DNA of 64,000 nt from Anaerolineaceae bacterium UBA6073 (GCA_002436085.1 DIXT01000022.1:1-64000); one strand, 5' to 3'; positions 44,228 through 53,298 are shown, counted from the first letter of the stretch. Translations and numbers: made by a program. Notes: generated from the letters alone by a model not told the origin.

Positions 44228-45674
44228 GCCCACCATCTTTGAATTGTCCTCCCCTGGGCGACAGGGCGTGCGCTTCCCCGCTTCAGACGTACCTGAAGTG
44301 GAACTGCCCGCTGCCTTCCGCAGAAAAGAACTGCCGCTGCCGGAACTGGCGGAAATTGACGTAGTACGGCACTTCACGCGCATTTCCCAGAAGAACTACG
44401 CGATTGACCTGGGCTTCTACCCGCTTGGTTCCTGTACGATGAAGTACAACCCCAAAATTAACGAGGTGACCTCGCGCCTGCCTGGCTTCGCGCTCACTCA
44501 CCCGCTGCAGCCGGAAGACACCGTGCAGGGCAACCTGTACCTGATGTACACATTGCAGGAGTGGCTGAAGGAAATCGTCGGTTTTGCGGGCGTCACCTTG
44601 CAGCCCGCCGCTGGCGCGCACGGCGAACTGACCGGCGTGCTCATCATCCAGAAATACCACGCCGACCGCGGTGATACCCAACGCACCCGCATCCTTATCC
44701 CGGACTCCGCGCACGGCACCAACCCCGCCACCTCCGCGATGAGCGGCTTTGAAGTTGTACATCTGCCTTCAGACGCGCGCGGAAACGTGGATTTGGAAGC
44801 CCTCAAAGGATTATGCGACGAAAACTTGGCCGGCTTGATGCTCACCAACCCGAACACGCTCGGACTTTTCGACGAGAATGTAACCCAGGTGATTGAGCTG
44901 GTGCATGCTGCCGGCGGTCTGGTCTACGGCGACGGGGCAAACTTAAACGCCCTGCTTGGCATCGTCCGACCGGGGGATTTAGGTTTTGACATCATGCACC
45001 TTAACCTGCATAAAACCTTCTCCACCCCGCACGGCGGCGGCGGTCCGGGCTCCGGTCCGGTCGCGGTCTGCCAGCGGCTGGTAGAATACTTGCCGGACCC
45101 GGTGGTTGCCATTGTCGAACCCGGAGGCGAAGAACTCCCGCCCTTATATGGCTACGCGCACCCCACCAAGTCCATTGGGCGCGTCAAGTCCTTCAATGGT
45201 CACTTTGGAATACTTGTCCGCGCGTATACCTACATCGCCATGCACGGCAGGGACGGCCTGAGCAACATCGCCAAAAAATCGGTCTTGAACGCCAATTATT
45301 TGCTGGCGAAGGTAAAGGACACTTACCATCTGCCCTACGACCGCCGCTGCATGCATGAATTTGTGGTGGAAGGTCAGTGGGCGGATGCGCCCGGCATCCG
45401 CGCGCTTGACATAGCCAAGCGCTTGATTGACTACAATTTCCATCCGCCGACAAATTATTTCCCGCTGATTGTGCACGAAGCCCTGATGATTGAGCCCACG
45501 GAGACCGAGTCGATTGAGACTCTGGATGCCTTCGCGGACGCCATGCTCAAGATTGCCGTTGAAGCGCGCGAAAACCCGGAGCTGCTGCACGAAGCCCCGC
45601 ACAATTCCCCCGTCGGGCGCTGCGATGAGGTCCGCGCAGCCAAGCAGTTAATCTTGCGCGCGCCAAAAGCGTAA
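44220..45674 (+). CDS. gcvPB: Glycine dehydrogenase (decarboxylating), subunit 2
   Basis: 484 residues, the catalytic half of the P protein. The PLP lysine is in LNLHKTFSTPHGGGGPGSGP; QPAAGAHGELTGVLII and DSAHGTNPATSAMSGF are family blocks. gcvT (aminomethyltransferase) is not in the operon or window, which is unusual since H, P and T normally travel together; it may be elsewhere. Confidence 0.95.
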   Translation: MTEPTIFELSSPGRQGVRFPASDVPEVELPAAFRRKELPLPELAEIDVVRHFTRISQKNYAIDLGFYPLGSCTMKYNPKINEVTSRLPGFALTHPLQPEDTVQGNLYLMYTLQEWLKEIVGFAGVTLQPAAGAHGELTGVLIIQKYHADRGDTQRTRILIPDSAHGTNPATSAMSGFEVVHLPSDARGNVDLEALKGLCDENLAGLMLTNPNTLGLFDENVTQVIELVHAAGGLVYGDGANLNALLGIVRPGDLGFDIMHLNLHKTFSTPHGGGGPGSGPVAVCQRLVEYLPDPVVAIVEPGGEELPPLYGYAHPTKSIGRVKSFNGHFGILVRAYTYIAMHGRDGLSNIAKKSVLNANYLLAKVKDTYHLPYDRRCMHEFVVEGQWADAPGIRALDIAKRLIDYNFHPPTNYFPLIVHEALMIEPTETESIETLDAFADAMLKIAVEARENPELLHEAPHNSPVGRCDEVRAAKQLILRAPKA

Positions 45675-45688
45675 GTCCAGTATCTATC

Positions 45689-45720
45689 AAAACGCCGGAG
45701 TTTCCTCCGGCGTTTTGTGT
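45689..45720. terminator. Terminator between gcvPB and xth
   Basis: AAAACGCCGGAG (45689-45700) and CTCCGGCGTTTT (45705-45716), loop TTTC, with A and T runs on both sides. It serves both converging genes. Confidence 0.88.
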
Positions 45721-46482
45721 TTAAATCAGCTCCAGCGTCACCGGGCAGTGATCGGAGCCCATTATCTCGTCCAGAATGACTGTATCCCGCACCCGGGTCA
45801 TCAGGGGTGCGCTGACCAGATAGTAATCCAGGCGCCAGCCGATGTTCTTGACACGCGCGTTCATCCGGTACGACCACCACGTGTAAGCCTGCCTGAGCGG
45901 ATAAAGCTGACGGAAAACGTCGATAAAGCCATGTTCCAGGAACTTATCAATCCACACGCGTTCTTCGGGCAAAAACCCGGTGTTTTTCTCGTTATCCTTT
46001 GGTCGGGCAAGGTCAATCTCGTTATGAGCGGTATTGAAATCCCCAGTAATGATGACCTTCTCCCCGTTCGCGTGATGCGTGTCGCACAGTTCAAGTAGCC
46101 GCGCGTAAAAGTCGAGCTTGAAAGGAACGCGCTGGTTTTCCTCCCCGCCGTTGGGGAAGTAAATGTTGTACAGATAAAAATCGGGATACTTCAAGCGGAT
46201 CACGCGTCCCTCAGAATCAAAAGCTTCCATGCCCAGACCGGTGCTTATTTCCAGCGGCGGCACTTTGTACAACACGGCTGTGCCGCTGTAGCCTGGCCTG
46301 TCCGCCGGGTTCCAGAAAGTCTGATAGCCTGGAAATTCTCGCTGTTCTTCGTTCAGCTGTTCGGGCTTAACCTTGATTTCCTGCAGGCACAACACATCAG
46401 GTTCATATTCCTTAACCCAGGCAAAGCCCAGCTTGCCGAGCGCAGCGCGGTATCCGTTTACATTCCAGGTTGTTATCTTCAT
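45721..46482 (-). CDS. xth: Exodeoxyribonuclease III
   Basis: 253 residues of the exonuclease/endonuclease/phosphatase family, an AP endonuclease and 3'-exonuclease in base excision repair. Motifs: MKITTWNVNGYRAAL, LCLQEIKV (metal Glu), IITGDFNTAHNEIDL, and the C-terminal GSDHCPVTLEL with catalytic Asp-His. The R-LDYYLVS block before the C-terminus matches Xth. AAGGAG precedes the start. Confidence 0.95.
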   Translation of the reverse strand: MKITTWNVNGYRAALGKLGFAWVKEYEPDVLCLQEIKVKPEQLNEEQREFPGYQTFWNPADRPGYSGTAVLYKVPPLEISTGLGMEAFDSEGRVIRLKYPDFYLYNIYFPNGGEENQRVPFKLDFYARLLELCDTHHANGEKVIITGDFNTAHNEIDLARPKDNEKNTGFLPEERVWIDKFLEHGFIDVFRQLYPLRQAYTWWSYRMNARVKNIGWRLDYYLVSAPLMTRVRDTVILDEIMGSDHCPVTLELI

Positions 46483-46538
46483 GCGTTATCTCCTTTTTTC
46501 CGCGTGCCAGGCTATGGTAAACTTAGCGCTTGATAGTT

Positions 46539-47960
46539 ATGACTGAAAGAAAAACATATTTACTTCTTAAGCGCACTTTGGTTTTGTTCCTGCTGATTTT
46601 ACCAATGATTTGCGCTAGTTTGGCTCCAGCACCCGTAAATGCCCAATCCGCGCAGCTGCCCGTCTATGTCGTGCAGTCCGGAGACACGCTCTACGGCATT
46701 GCCGGCCAGTTCTTCACCACCATTGATGAAATCCTGGCGGTGAACAACCGCAGCATCGGGGATACCCTGCGCCCGGGCGACCGTCTGTTTATCCCCGGGT
46801 TTGAGGGCTTGCAAGGCGTACTGACCACGGATTACGTCCCGCTGGGCGCTAGTTTGCGCAGCCTCAGCCGCCGGACGCAATCCGAACCTGCCAGCCTGGT
46901 GCGTCTGAATAAATTCACCAGCCAATCAGAGCTCTTCGTCGGTCGAAAAATCGCCCTGACGACCTCTGAAACCACGCAAAACCTGCAAACGATGCCCTCG
47001 CTGCTGCCGGGTCAATCCTGGATGGAACGTTCCATACTCTCCGGACAGAATCCCTGGGCTCTGGCGCGCCTGAACCGGCTCACTTCGCCAAACACCGCCC
47101 TACCGCAGGACGCCTACTACGCGTATTCCGCGCAAAACAATCCCAACAGCCTGGCAATACCAGGCCTCACCTCTATGGTGATTGACAACCTCCCCTTGGT
47201 TCAGGGCGGAACCTTTGTCCTCAAGGTCACCAGCGAGCAGCCTGTCACGCTCATGGCTGACCTGGCAGGTGTGCAGCCGGTATTCTTTGCCCGCGACGAC
47301 GACAGTCAGATTGCCTTTGGCGGCATCAACGCGCTTCAGGAGCCAGGCGCCTACCCCCTCACAATTGAAGTCACCAACGCCGAGGGCGCTACGTACCGCT
47401 TTGACCAGTGGACGATTGTCGGGTCCGGCAATTTCGAGACAGATCAGACGCTTAAAGTGGACCCTGAAACCGTGGATGGGGATAACATTGCCAATGAGGA
47501 TGCACTCTTCAAGCAAATTGTGACCACGCTTACGCCAGTCCAGCAGTGGAGCGGAGTCTTCCAGTATCCAACGAAAGGCGGCGACTGCGTCAATTCGCGC
47601 TTTGGCAGTCGGCGCTCTTACACCGGTACCGATAAAATTTATTACCACACCGGTCTGGACATCGGTTGGTGCTACGGGATTGACGTGTTTGCCCCGGCAG
47701 CCGGCACAGTTGTGGCGGCCTTGCCAGACCAAATCGTACGCGGCAACACCCTCGTGATTGACCACGGCCTGGGCGTATTTTCCATCTACATGCATCTGCA
47801 GGATTTTCTGGTAGCGGAAGGGGACCAGGTGCAGCCCGGGCAGCTCATCGCGCACATCGGAAACACCGGCCGTTCAAGCGGACCGCACCTGCACTTTGAA
47901 ATAGACATCAATGGGACGCCGGTCAACCCGGTCATCTGGCTAAACCGTGAATTCCCATAA
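46539..47960 (+). CDS. Secreted LysM-M23 peptidase
   Basis: 473 residues. A signal peptide (LLLKRTLVLFLLILPMICAS, cleavage probably near VNAQS) is followed by a LysM (YVVQSGDTLYGIAGQFFT) and one or two weaker LysM-like repeats, a beta-rich middle, and a C-terminal M23 (LytM) domain: zinc ligands in YHTGLDIG (HX3D) and GPHLHFEIDING. It should cut peptidoglycan cross-bridges outside the cell, or act as an activator if inactive, but both metal motifs are intact. ATG 46539 has no ribosome site; TAAACT lies 17 bases upstream, so the leader may be very short. Confidence 0.88.
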   Translation: MTERKTYLLLKRTLVLFLLILPMICASLAPAPVNAQSAQLPVYVVQSGDTLYGIAGQFFTTIDEILAVNNRSIGDTLRPGDRLFIPGFEGLQGVLTTDYVPLGASLRSLSRRTQSEPASLVRLNKFTSQSELFVGRKIALTTSETTQNLQTMPSLLPGQSWMERSILSGQNPWALARLNRLTSPNTALPQDAYYAYSAQNNPNSLAIPGLTSMVIDNLPLVQGGTFVLKVTSEQPVTLMADLAGVQPVFFARDDDSQIAFGGINALQEPGAYPLTIEVTNAEGATYRFDQWTIVGSGNFETDQTLKVDPETVDGDNIANEDALFKQIVTTLTPVQQWSGVFQYPTKGGDCVNSRFGSRRSYTGTDKIYYHTGLDIGWCYGIDVFAPAAGTVVAALPDQIVRGNTLVIDHGLGVFSIYMHLQDFLVAEGDQVQPGQLIAHIGNTGRSSGPHLHFEIDINGTPVNPVIWLNREFP

Positions 47961-47985
47961 AAAAATGCAGGCATTTCTGCCTGCA
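47959..47985 (-). terminator. Terminator of the tRNA-Leu gene
   Basis: On the minus strand, TGCAGGCA, loop GAAA and TGCCTGCA are followed directly by a run of seven T. It starts four bases after the tRNA 3' end. The plus-strand peptidase gene ends at its edge. Confidence 0.85.
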
Positions 47986-47988
47986 AGG

Positions 47989-48070
47989 TGCGCTGGGGGG
48001 GACTTGAACCCCCACGGCTTGCGCCACATGGCCCTCAACCATGCCTGTCTGCCAGTTCCAGCACCAGCGC
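47989..48070 (-). tRNA. tRNA-Leu (anticodon GAG)
   Basis: Read on the minus strand: acceptor arms GCGCTGG and CCAGCGC, D-arm with GGAACTGGCAGA, anticodon stem CATGG/CCATG around loop TTGAGGG (anticodon GAG, reading CUC and CUU), a long variable arm GGC-GCAA-GCC (class II, as leucine tRNAs have), and T-arm GGGGG-TTCAAGT-CCCCC. Discriminator base A. The CCA end is not encoded. A consensus promoter and a terminator bracket it as a one-gene unit. Confidence 0.96.
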
Positions 48071-48080
48071 GTGGATAGAA

Positions 48081-48108
48081 ATTATATCTGTCCTGAACTT
48101 ATTGTCAA
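48081..48108 (-). promoter_or_regulatory. Consensus promoter of the tRNA-Leu gene
   Basis: On the minus strand, TTGACA (48108-48103), a 16-base spacer and TATAAT (48086-48081), both perfect hexamers, 10 bases before the tRNA 5' end. Confidence 0.88.
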
Positions 48109-48132
48109 GGATTTTAGTCTGAGAGGAAAACT

Positions 48133-49146
48133 ATGAGAACGACGATCGTGTTGGACGCGATGGGCAGCGACAAACGCCCGCTGCCGGAAGTGGAAGCATC
48201 TGTGCAATGCACTGAAACCCTCGGCGTGGACCTCATTCTGGTAGGCGACGAGGCGGTCCTGCAGCCGTTGCTGGCTTCGCAGCCCGGAGACAAGTCCCGT
48301 GTACGCATCGTGCACACCCCTGAAGCTTTGGAAATGAGCGACCATATCGCGGAAGCCCGCGCCAAACGGAACAATACCATGCAGATCGGGATGAATCTGG
48401 TGCGCAGCGGCGAAGCGCAGGCATTCGTAACTGCCGGTAATACCGGCATGGCGATGTATTTTGCCACCAAAACCTTCGGCCTCATTCCGGGGGTCATCCG
48501 CCCCTGCCTGTGCAGCACATTCCCGGTAAAAAACGGAAAATGCTTGGTTTTGGACATCGGCGCCAATGCGGAATGCCGTCCCGAATTTTTGGTGCAATTT
48601 GGGCGGATGGGCAGCATTTACGCCGGTTTGCTCCTCCACCGCGAGAATCCCCGGGTAGGCTTGCTGGCAAACGGCGAAGAGGAAGGCAAAGGGAACGAGC
48701 TGGTCAAAGCGGCTGGTCCCCTGATGCGCGCGGAAGTCCCCGGCTTCGTCGGGAACATCGAAGGCAAAGAATTATTCGCTGGCGAAGTGGATGTGGCAGT
48801 GACGGACGGCTTTACGGGCAACGTCCTGCTCAAATCCACCGAGGCAGTCGCCCAGCTCATCCTTGAAACGCTCAAAGAAGAACTGATGCGCAGCACGCGC
48901 ACGAAAATCGGCGCAGCGCTGGCGAAACCCGCCTTCAAATCGGTCAAACAAATGCTTGACCCCTCCGAAGTCGGCGCGGCTCACCTGCTGGGAATAGACG
49001 CGCTGGTATTTGTCGGGCACGGCCGTTCAGATGCCAAAGCTGTGGTCAGCGCGGTAAAACAGGCAAAAATCGCGGTGGAATCCGGTTTATTGGATTCCCT
49101 GCGCAAATCAATCCCATTAAACAACAGCGGAGAAGTGCTCTCATGA
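48133..49146 (+). CDS. plsX: Phosphate acyltransferase PlsX
   Basis: 337 residues. It makes acyl-phosphate from acyl-ACP, the first step of membrane phospholipid synthesis with PlsY. The family blocks are VLDAMGSDKRPLPEVE at the N-terminus, SGEAQAFVTAGNTGMAM, LDIGANAECRPEFLVQF, GEVDVAVTDGFTGNVLLK and GIDALVFVGHGRSDAKA. AGAGGA precedes the ATG. It overlaps the next gene by four bases. Confidence 0.95.
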   Translation: MRTTIVLDAMGSDKRPLPEVEASVQCTETLGVDLILVGDEAVLQPLLASQPGDKSRVRIVHTPEALEMSDHIAEARAKRNNTMQIGMNLVRSGEAQAFVTAGNTGMAMYFATKTFGLIPGVIRPCLCSTFPVKNGKCLVLDIGANAECRPEFLVQFGRMGSIYAGLLLHRENPRVGLLANGEEEGKGNELVKAAGPLMRAEVPGFVGNIEGKELFAGEVDVAVTDGFTGNVLLKSTEAVAQLILETLKEELMRSTRTKIGAALAKPAFKSVKQMLDPSEVGAAHLLGIDALVFVGHGRSDAKAVVSAVKQAKIAVESGLLDSLRKSIPLNNSGEVLS

Positions 49147-49862
49147 AACTTGTAATCAACGAAAAACTCATCAAGAAAAATAAAACCATCGGTCAGATTA
49201 CCACCTTTGCCAGTTTGGCGGTGCTGGCTCTTGGTCTCGTGTTTGCCTTTGGCAAGGACATGACCAAGATTCTTTATTCCTACATTGCGCTAATCTTCGG
49301 TTTTGTGCTTTCGCAGGTGGGCATGTACTTTTCCAGCCGATTTGGACGCAGCCCGCGTTATGATGAAATTTTCGTGGGCGCTTTCGAGAAACTGCGCCAT
49401 GAGTACACCTTCTATGTCTATTCCAGCCCGGTTCCTTTTTTGCTCCTTGGTCCCTGCGCCATCTGGGTACCGATTCCAGTAACTGCCAGCGGAAAAATCT
49501 CGTTTGAAAATGGCAAATGGAAACAGCAGGGCGGCAACTTTATGATGAAGCTGTTCGGGCAGGAAGGCATTGGCCGACCGGTTCAGGAAGTAAGCGCCAA
49601 TACCGCTGCCATTCGCAAGTATCTCGCCCAAAAGGGCATCCCCGAAGAGGAACAGCCGGAGATTAAGCACATCTTGGTTGTATTGATGAAAAACACCGTT
49701 ATCGGAGAACTAAACGAAGCCCCCATACCAGTCGTCAATCTGGAAGATCTTAAACGCGTCGTCCGCCGCGAGGACCGGGATGTGTGCGAAGCCCCACTGA
49801 CCGAAGAGCAGCTCGCCCGCCTGACCAGCGCGCTGGATGACTATTCAAAGAAAAACTACTGA
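49143..49862 (+). CDS. Two-TM protein with a nuclease-related (NERD)-like region
   Basis: 239 residues. Two N-terminal membrane helices (about 22-40 and 45-65) are followed by a cytoplasmic domain of about 170 residues. The domain starts GRSPRYDEIFVGAFEKLRHE and contains PVPFLLLGPCAIWVPIPV; the spacing recalls NERD-type domains of Chloroflexi membrane proteins, but catalytic residues are not obvious. Translationally coupled to plsX (ATGA). Function unknown. Confidence 0.6.
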   Translation: MKLVINEKLIKKNKTIGQITTFASLAVLALGLVFAFGKDMTKILYSYIALIFGFVLSQVGMYFSSRFGRSPRYDEIFVGAFEKLRHEYTFYVYSSPVPFLLLGPCAIWVPIPVTASGKISFENGKWKQQGGNFMMKLFGQEGIGRPVQEVSANTAAIRKYLAQKGIPEEEQPEIKHILVVLMKNTVIGELNEAPIPVVNLEDLKRVVRREDRDVCEAPLTEEQLARLTSALDDYSKKNY

Positions 49863-49866
49863 GAAA

Positions 49867-50610
49867 TCAGGAGGTTTTTTCGTCTTTATCCAGGCCGGCG
49901 TACTCTCGCAGGCGTTTTACTTCTGCCGGGCTGAGGTAGCGCCATTCGCCCAATCGCAAGGAGCCCAGTTTGAGCGTGCCAATCCGGACACGTTTGATTT
50001 GTGCGACTGGTAACCCGATCCGCGAACCGGTTTTCCGGATCTGGCGTTTTTTGCCTTCCCGCATGGTGATGCGCAGCCACGAGCCGCCGCCGGCGTTGTT
50101 CATCACTTCCACCTTCGCAGGCAAGGTCCGGTAGCCGTCCTCCAGGACAACACCGCGCTGCCAGATTGCCAGCTGTTCCGCGTCCGGCTGCTTGATGACA
50201 AACACTTCGTATTCTTTCTCGTGCTTGTAGCGGGGATGCGTAAGCCGGTTCGCCAATTCGCCGTCGTTGGTCATCAGCACCAGCCCCTCGCTGTCCAGGT
50301 CCAGTCTTCCAACCGCGAACAAAGGTTCCTTCAAGCCGATCAGATCATTCACGGTTGGCTTGGGATGCTCCTCATCAATATCCGAAAGATAGCCTTTCGG
50401 TTTATTCAGTGCGATGTAGATTTTTTCCTGCTTTAGGTGCAGCAATTTCCCATCCAGGCTGATACTGTCCCGGGCAGGGTCTGCTTTATCGCCCAAATGG
50501 ATGACCTTTCCGTTCACCATTACCCGTCCGGCTTCGATGAAGGTCTCACAGGCTCTCCGGGAGCCAAAACCAGCCGCTGCCAATAATTTCTGTACGCGTT
50601 CTTCTGCCAT
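49867..50610 (-). CDS. rluB: Ribosomal pseudouridine synthase, RluB/RsuA type
   Basis: 247 residues. An N-terminal S4 RNA-binding domain (RVQKLLAAAGFGSRRACETF and VNG) and the synthase domain with the catalytic Asp in VGRLDLDSEGLVLMTND. YIALNKPKGYLSD and REGKKRQIRK are family motifs. It modifies uridine in 23S rRNA (RluB) or 16S (RsuA). The pairing with scpB, whose stop abuts its start, is the classic RluB neighbourhood. Confidence 0.93.
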   Translation of the reverse strand: MAEERVQKLLAAAGFGSRRACETFIEAGRVMVNGKVIHLGDKADPARDSISLDGKLLHLKQEKIYIALNKPKGYLSDIDEEHPKPTVNDLIGLKEPLFAVGRLDLDSEGLVLMTNDGELANRLTHPRYKHEKEYEVFVIKQPDAEQLAIWQRGVVLEDGYRTLPAKVEVMNNAGGGSWLRITMREGKKRQIRKTGSRIGLPVAQIKRVRIGTLKLGSLRLGEWRYLSPAEVKRLREYAGLDKDEKTS

Positions 50611-51200
50611 CAGTCTTTCAAAACCTTTCTTTCCTGCGCCCCGTCAGACGGTCGACCCGCCTTGAGAGCTTCAATGTCCACTTCAGGCAGCTGTTCCAGC
50701 GATTCCAGACCAAAGTGCTGCAAAAAATCCGCTGCTACGCCGTAAAGAATCGGCCGCCCTGGGGCTTCGGACCGACCTTTTTCTTCAATCAGACCTTTAG
50801 CAAGCAGGCTCTTCACCACCGTGTCGCTGTTAACGCCGCGGATAGCTTCGATTTCGGGCCGGGTGGAGGCTAACTGGTAAGCAATAATCGCGAGCACTTC
50901 CAGCGCCGGCTGAGAAAGGCGCGAGCTCACTTCCAGACCCAGGAATTGCTCAATCAAGACCGCGTGCTCCGCCGCTGTCACCAATTGGTATTGGTTCCTG
51001 ATCTTCTGCAGGCGAATACCGTGCCATTCCTCGTAATGCTGCTTTAGGGTTTCTGCCAGCTGAACCAGCTCAGCGGCACTTACCCCAAGAGCCTTCGCCA
51101 GGTCTTCAATGGAACTCAATCCGGGAGCAGCAAAAAGCAGCGCCTCCAGGCGGCTGAGATTGGTTTTGGTTTCGGGGTTGAATTCGACTGTTTCGCTCAT
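50610..51200 (-). CDS. scpB: Segregation and condensation protein B
   Basis: 196 residues, two winged-helix domains: LSRLEALLFAAPGLSSIEDL at the N-terminus and LSQPALEVLAIIAYQLASTR in the second half, the family signature, then RGVNSDTVVKSLLAKGLIEE. ScpB binds the SMC-ScpA complex for chromosome condensation. scpA is not in this window. It shares one base with rluB. Confidence 0.93.
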   Translation of the reverse strand: MSETVEFNPETKTNLSRLEALLFAAPGLSSIEDLAKALGVSAAELVQLAETLKQHYEEWHGIRLQKIRNQYQLVTAAEHAVLIEQFLGLEVSSRLSQPALEVLAIIAYQLASTRPEIEAIRGVNSDTVVKSLLAKGLIEEKGRSEAPGRPILYGVAADFLQHFGLESLEQLPEVDIEALKAGRPSDGAQERKVLKD

Positions 51201-51275
51201 GCTATAATACTCTCACTTTAAGCCATGTGATTATACTCTACTTATCTCGGGGAAAAACCCCGAAGGGATGCATTT

Positions 51276-52229
51276 ATGCGCGTTGTTCTCACCGGCGCGG
51301 CCGGTTTTTTAGGCTCTCATCTGGCGGACCGATTAATTCGCGAGGGGCACGACGTTATCGGTCTGGATAATTTCATCACCGGCGACGAAGCGAATATCGC
51401 GCACCTGGCAGAAACCGGAAAGTTCCGTCTTATCCGACAGGACGTCTCGACCTTTATCGATATCCCCGAAAATCTGGATTTTGTGCTGCACTTTGCCTCC
51501 CCTGCCAGCCCGAACCCGGCTTCCCCTTTCGGGTACCCCAACCTGCCCATCCAAACCCTAAAAGCCGGCGCCTTGGGCACGCTGAATACGCTCGGACTGG
51601 CTAAAGCCCACAAAGCCCGCTACCTGCTGGCTTCGACCAGTGAAGTGTACGGCGATCCGCAAGTGCACCCGCAGGCTGAAACCTATTGGGGCAACTGTGA
51701 TCCAATCGGTCCGCGCTCGGTGTACGACGAAGCCAAACGCTTCGCGGAAGCGCTTACGATGGCGTATCTGCGTTTCCACAACCTGAATACCCGCATCGTC
51801 CGGATTTTCAACACCTTTGGCCCCCGCATGCGCCTGGATGACGGACGCGTGGTGCCAAACTTCATCCAGCAGGCGCTCCACGGCGAACCCCTGACGATTT
51901 ACGGAAACGGGGCACAGACCCGCAGTTTTTGCTACGTCAGTGACCTGGTGGAAGGTATTTACCGTCTGATGCTCTCGGAAGAGCACGAACCGGTAAATAT
52001 CGGCAACCCGAACGAAATCAGCATCCGGGATTTCGCGCTGCTGATGAACGAACTCACCGGAAACCAGGCTGGCTTGATTACCCGCTTTGCCGAAGGTTTA
52101 GGAGACGACCCCCAGCGCCGCCGCCCGGATATTACCCGCGCAAAAACATTACTCGGATGGGAACCTCTGGTAGACCTGAAAACAGGGCTGCGAGAAACCA
52201 TTAATTACTTCCAGGAGAAGAATCTATAA
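51276..52229 (+). CDS. UDP-glucuronate decarboxylase-like NAD-dependent epimerase
   Basis: 317 residues, extended short-chain dehydrogenase. NAD site TGAAGFLGSHLADRLI, DNFITGDEANIAHL, catalytic Ser-Thr in LASTSEVYGDP and Tyr-Lys in YDEAKRFAEAL, then RIFNTFGPRMRLDDGRVVPN typical of UDP-xylose synthase. It would turn UDP-glucuronate to UDP-xylose for surface glycans. Followed with one-base overlap by a GtrA-like membrane protein, consistent with cell-surface polysaccharide work. Confidence 0.88.
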   Translation: MRVVLTGAAGFLGSHLADRLIREGHDVIGLDNFITGDEANIAHLAETGKFRLIRQDVSTFIDIPENLDFVLHFASPASPNPASPFGYPNLPIQTLKAGALGTLNTLGLAKAHKARYLLASTSEVYGDPQVHPQAETYWGNCDPIGPRSVYDEAKRFAEALTMAYLRFHNLNTRIVRIFNTFGPRMRLDDGRVVPNFIQQALHGEPLTIYGNGAQTRSFCYVSDLVEGIYRLMLSEEHEPVNIGNPNEISIRDFALLMNELTGNQAGLITRFAEGLGDDPQRRRPDITRAKTLLGWEPLVDLKTGLRETINYFQEKNL

Positions 52230-52711
52230 TGACCGGAAAATCCACGCCGGAGACTTTGCGCTTCGGGAAGTTCCTGCTGGTCGGGGCGCTGAACACGCTG
52301 ATTGACTTTGGACTGATGAACCTGTTCTCCGGTTGGCTGGGCATGCCGCTGGTATTGGCACAGGCGCTGTCTTTCATCCTGGCAGTTATCAACAGTTACA
52401 CGCTCAATCGCCTGTGGGTTTACCCGGAATCGCAGGCGAAGTCTCTTGCAAGCCAGTTCTCAAAATTCGCGTTGATCAACGCGGCTGGTCTGGCGCTGCG
52501 TACGCTCACAATCCCGCCGGTTGACAGCTGGTTCAGGCCCTTGATAACTTCCAACGATGTTCAACTCTTTGGTCTTTCAGCCCAGGCGTTAAGCAGGAAC
52601 TTTGCTCTGGCTCTCATCCTCCCGCTAACCCTAATTCTCAACTACCTCGCCAACCGCTTCTGGACCTTCGGGGACGTTGCTAAAACGCAGGCGGAAGCGA
52701 AAAAGGTTTAG
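52229..52711 (+). CDS. GtrA-like membrane protein
   Basis: 160 residues with four predicted membrane helices. FGKFLLVGALNTLIDFGLMN and the C-terminal LNYLANRFWTF are GtrA family marks. GtrA proteins move or help move polyprenyl-linked sugars across the membrane. It starts in the stop of the epimerase gene. Confidence 0.88.
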   Translation: MTGKSTPETLRFGKFLLVGALNTLIDFGLMNLFSGWLGMPLVLAQALSFILAVINSYTLNRLWVYPESQAKSLASQFSKFALINAAGLALRTLTIPPVDSWFRPLITSNDVQLFGLSAQALSRNFALALILPLTLILNYLANRFWTFGDVAKTQAEAKKV

Positions 52712-52716
52712 CGCAG

Positions 52717-53298
52717 ATGGGCACGCTGCGGGTTATTGGCGGGAGCGCAAAGGGGCTGCGCCTGAAGACTGTCCCTGGGGATACCACGCGCCCTATTACC
52801 GATCTCGTAAAGGAAGCGCTTTTCAATATTCTGGGGGATGAAGTGCTTGGAAACAAGGTGCTGGATGTCTTTGGCGGAACCGGCGCCGTTGGCATTGAAG
52901 CGCTCAGCCGCGGCGCGGAATCCGCACTATTTCTGGACAAAAGCCGCGAGGCTGTACGCATTATCCAGGAGAACCTGCGCGCAACGCATCTGAACGATAA
53001 AGCCGAGGTGCAGCATCAGGACGCGTTCATTTTCCTCGCCCAAGCGGCTAGTAGTGCCTATGACCTGATTTACATTGCGCCCCCGCAGTACAAGGGCATG
53101 TGGCAGAAAGCCTTGGATTTGCTGGATGCGCAGCCGCAGCGCCTAAGCCCGGATGGACAAATCATCGTCCAAATCAATCCGGTTGAGTGGGAAGAACGCG
53201 CGTATCAGCACTTCACCGTGTTTGACTCCCGAAAGTACGGGGATACGCTGCTCGTGTTTTTTGAACACACTCAAGCTGAAAACGACATCACCAACTGA
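52717..53298 (+). CDS. rsmD: 16S rRNA guanine-966 N2-methyltransferase
   Basis: 193 residues. VIGGSAKGLRLKTVPG, then RPITDLVKEALFNIL, and the SAM site LDVFGGTGAVGIEALSRGAE identify RsmD. The catalytic (D/N)PPY motif reads APPQY, so the first residue is not acidic. Chloroflexi members may share that change, but this is from memory. Its 3' end overlaps the convergent nudix gene by 28 bases. Confidence 0.9.
   Translation: MGTLRVIGGSAKGLRLKTVPGDTTRPITDLVKEALFNILGDEVLGNKVLDVFGGTGAVGIEALSRGAESALFLDKSREAVRIIQENLRATHLNDKAEVQHQDAFIFLAQAASSAYDLIYIAPPQYKGMWQKALDLLDAQPQRLSPDGQIIVQINPVEWEERAYQHFTVFDSRKYGDTLLVFFEHTQAENDITN

Noticed and set aside
47989..48070. Possible tRNA-Sec (selC) because of the long variable arm and nearby selenoprotein
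   Set aside because: The anticodon is GAG, not UCA, and the acceptor and variable arms are those of an ordinary class II tRNA-Leu.
51198..51215. Leaderless start for scpB from a TATTAT three bases before the ATG
   Set aside because: The -10 box would be too close, placing the transcription start inside the codon, and no -35 box is present.
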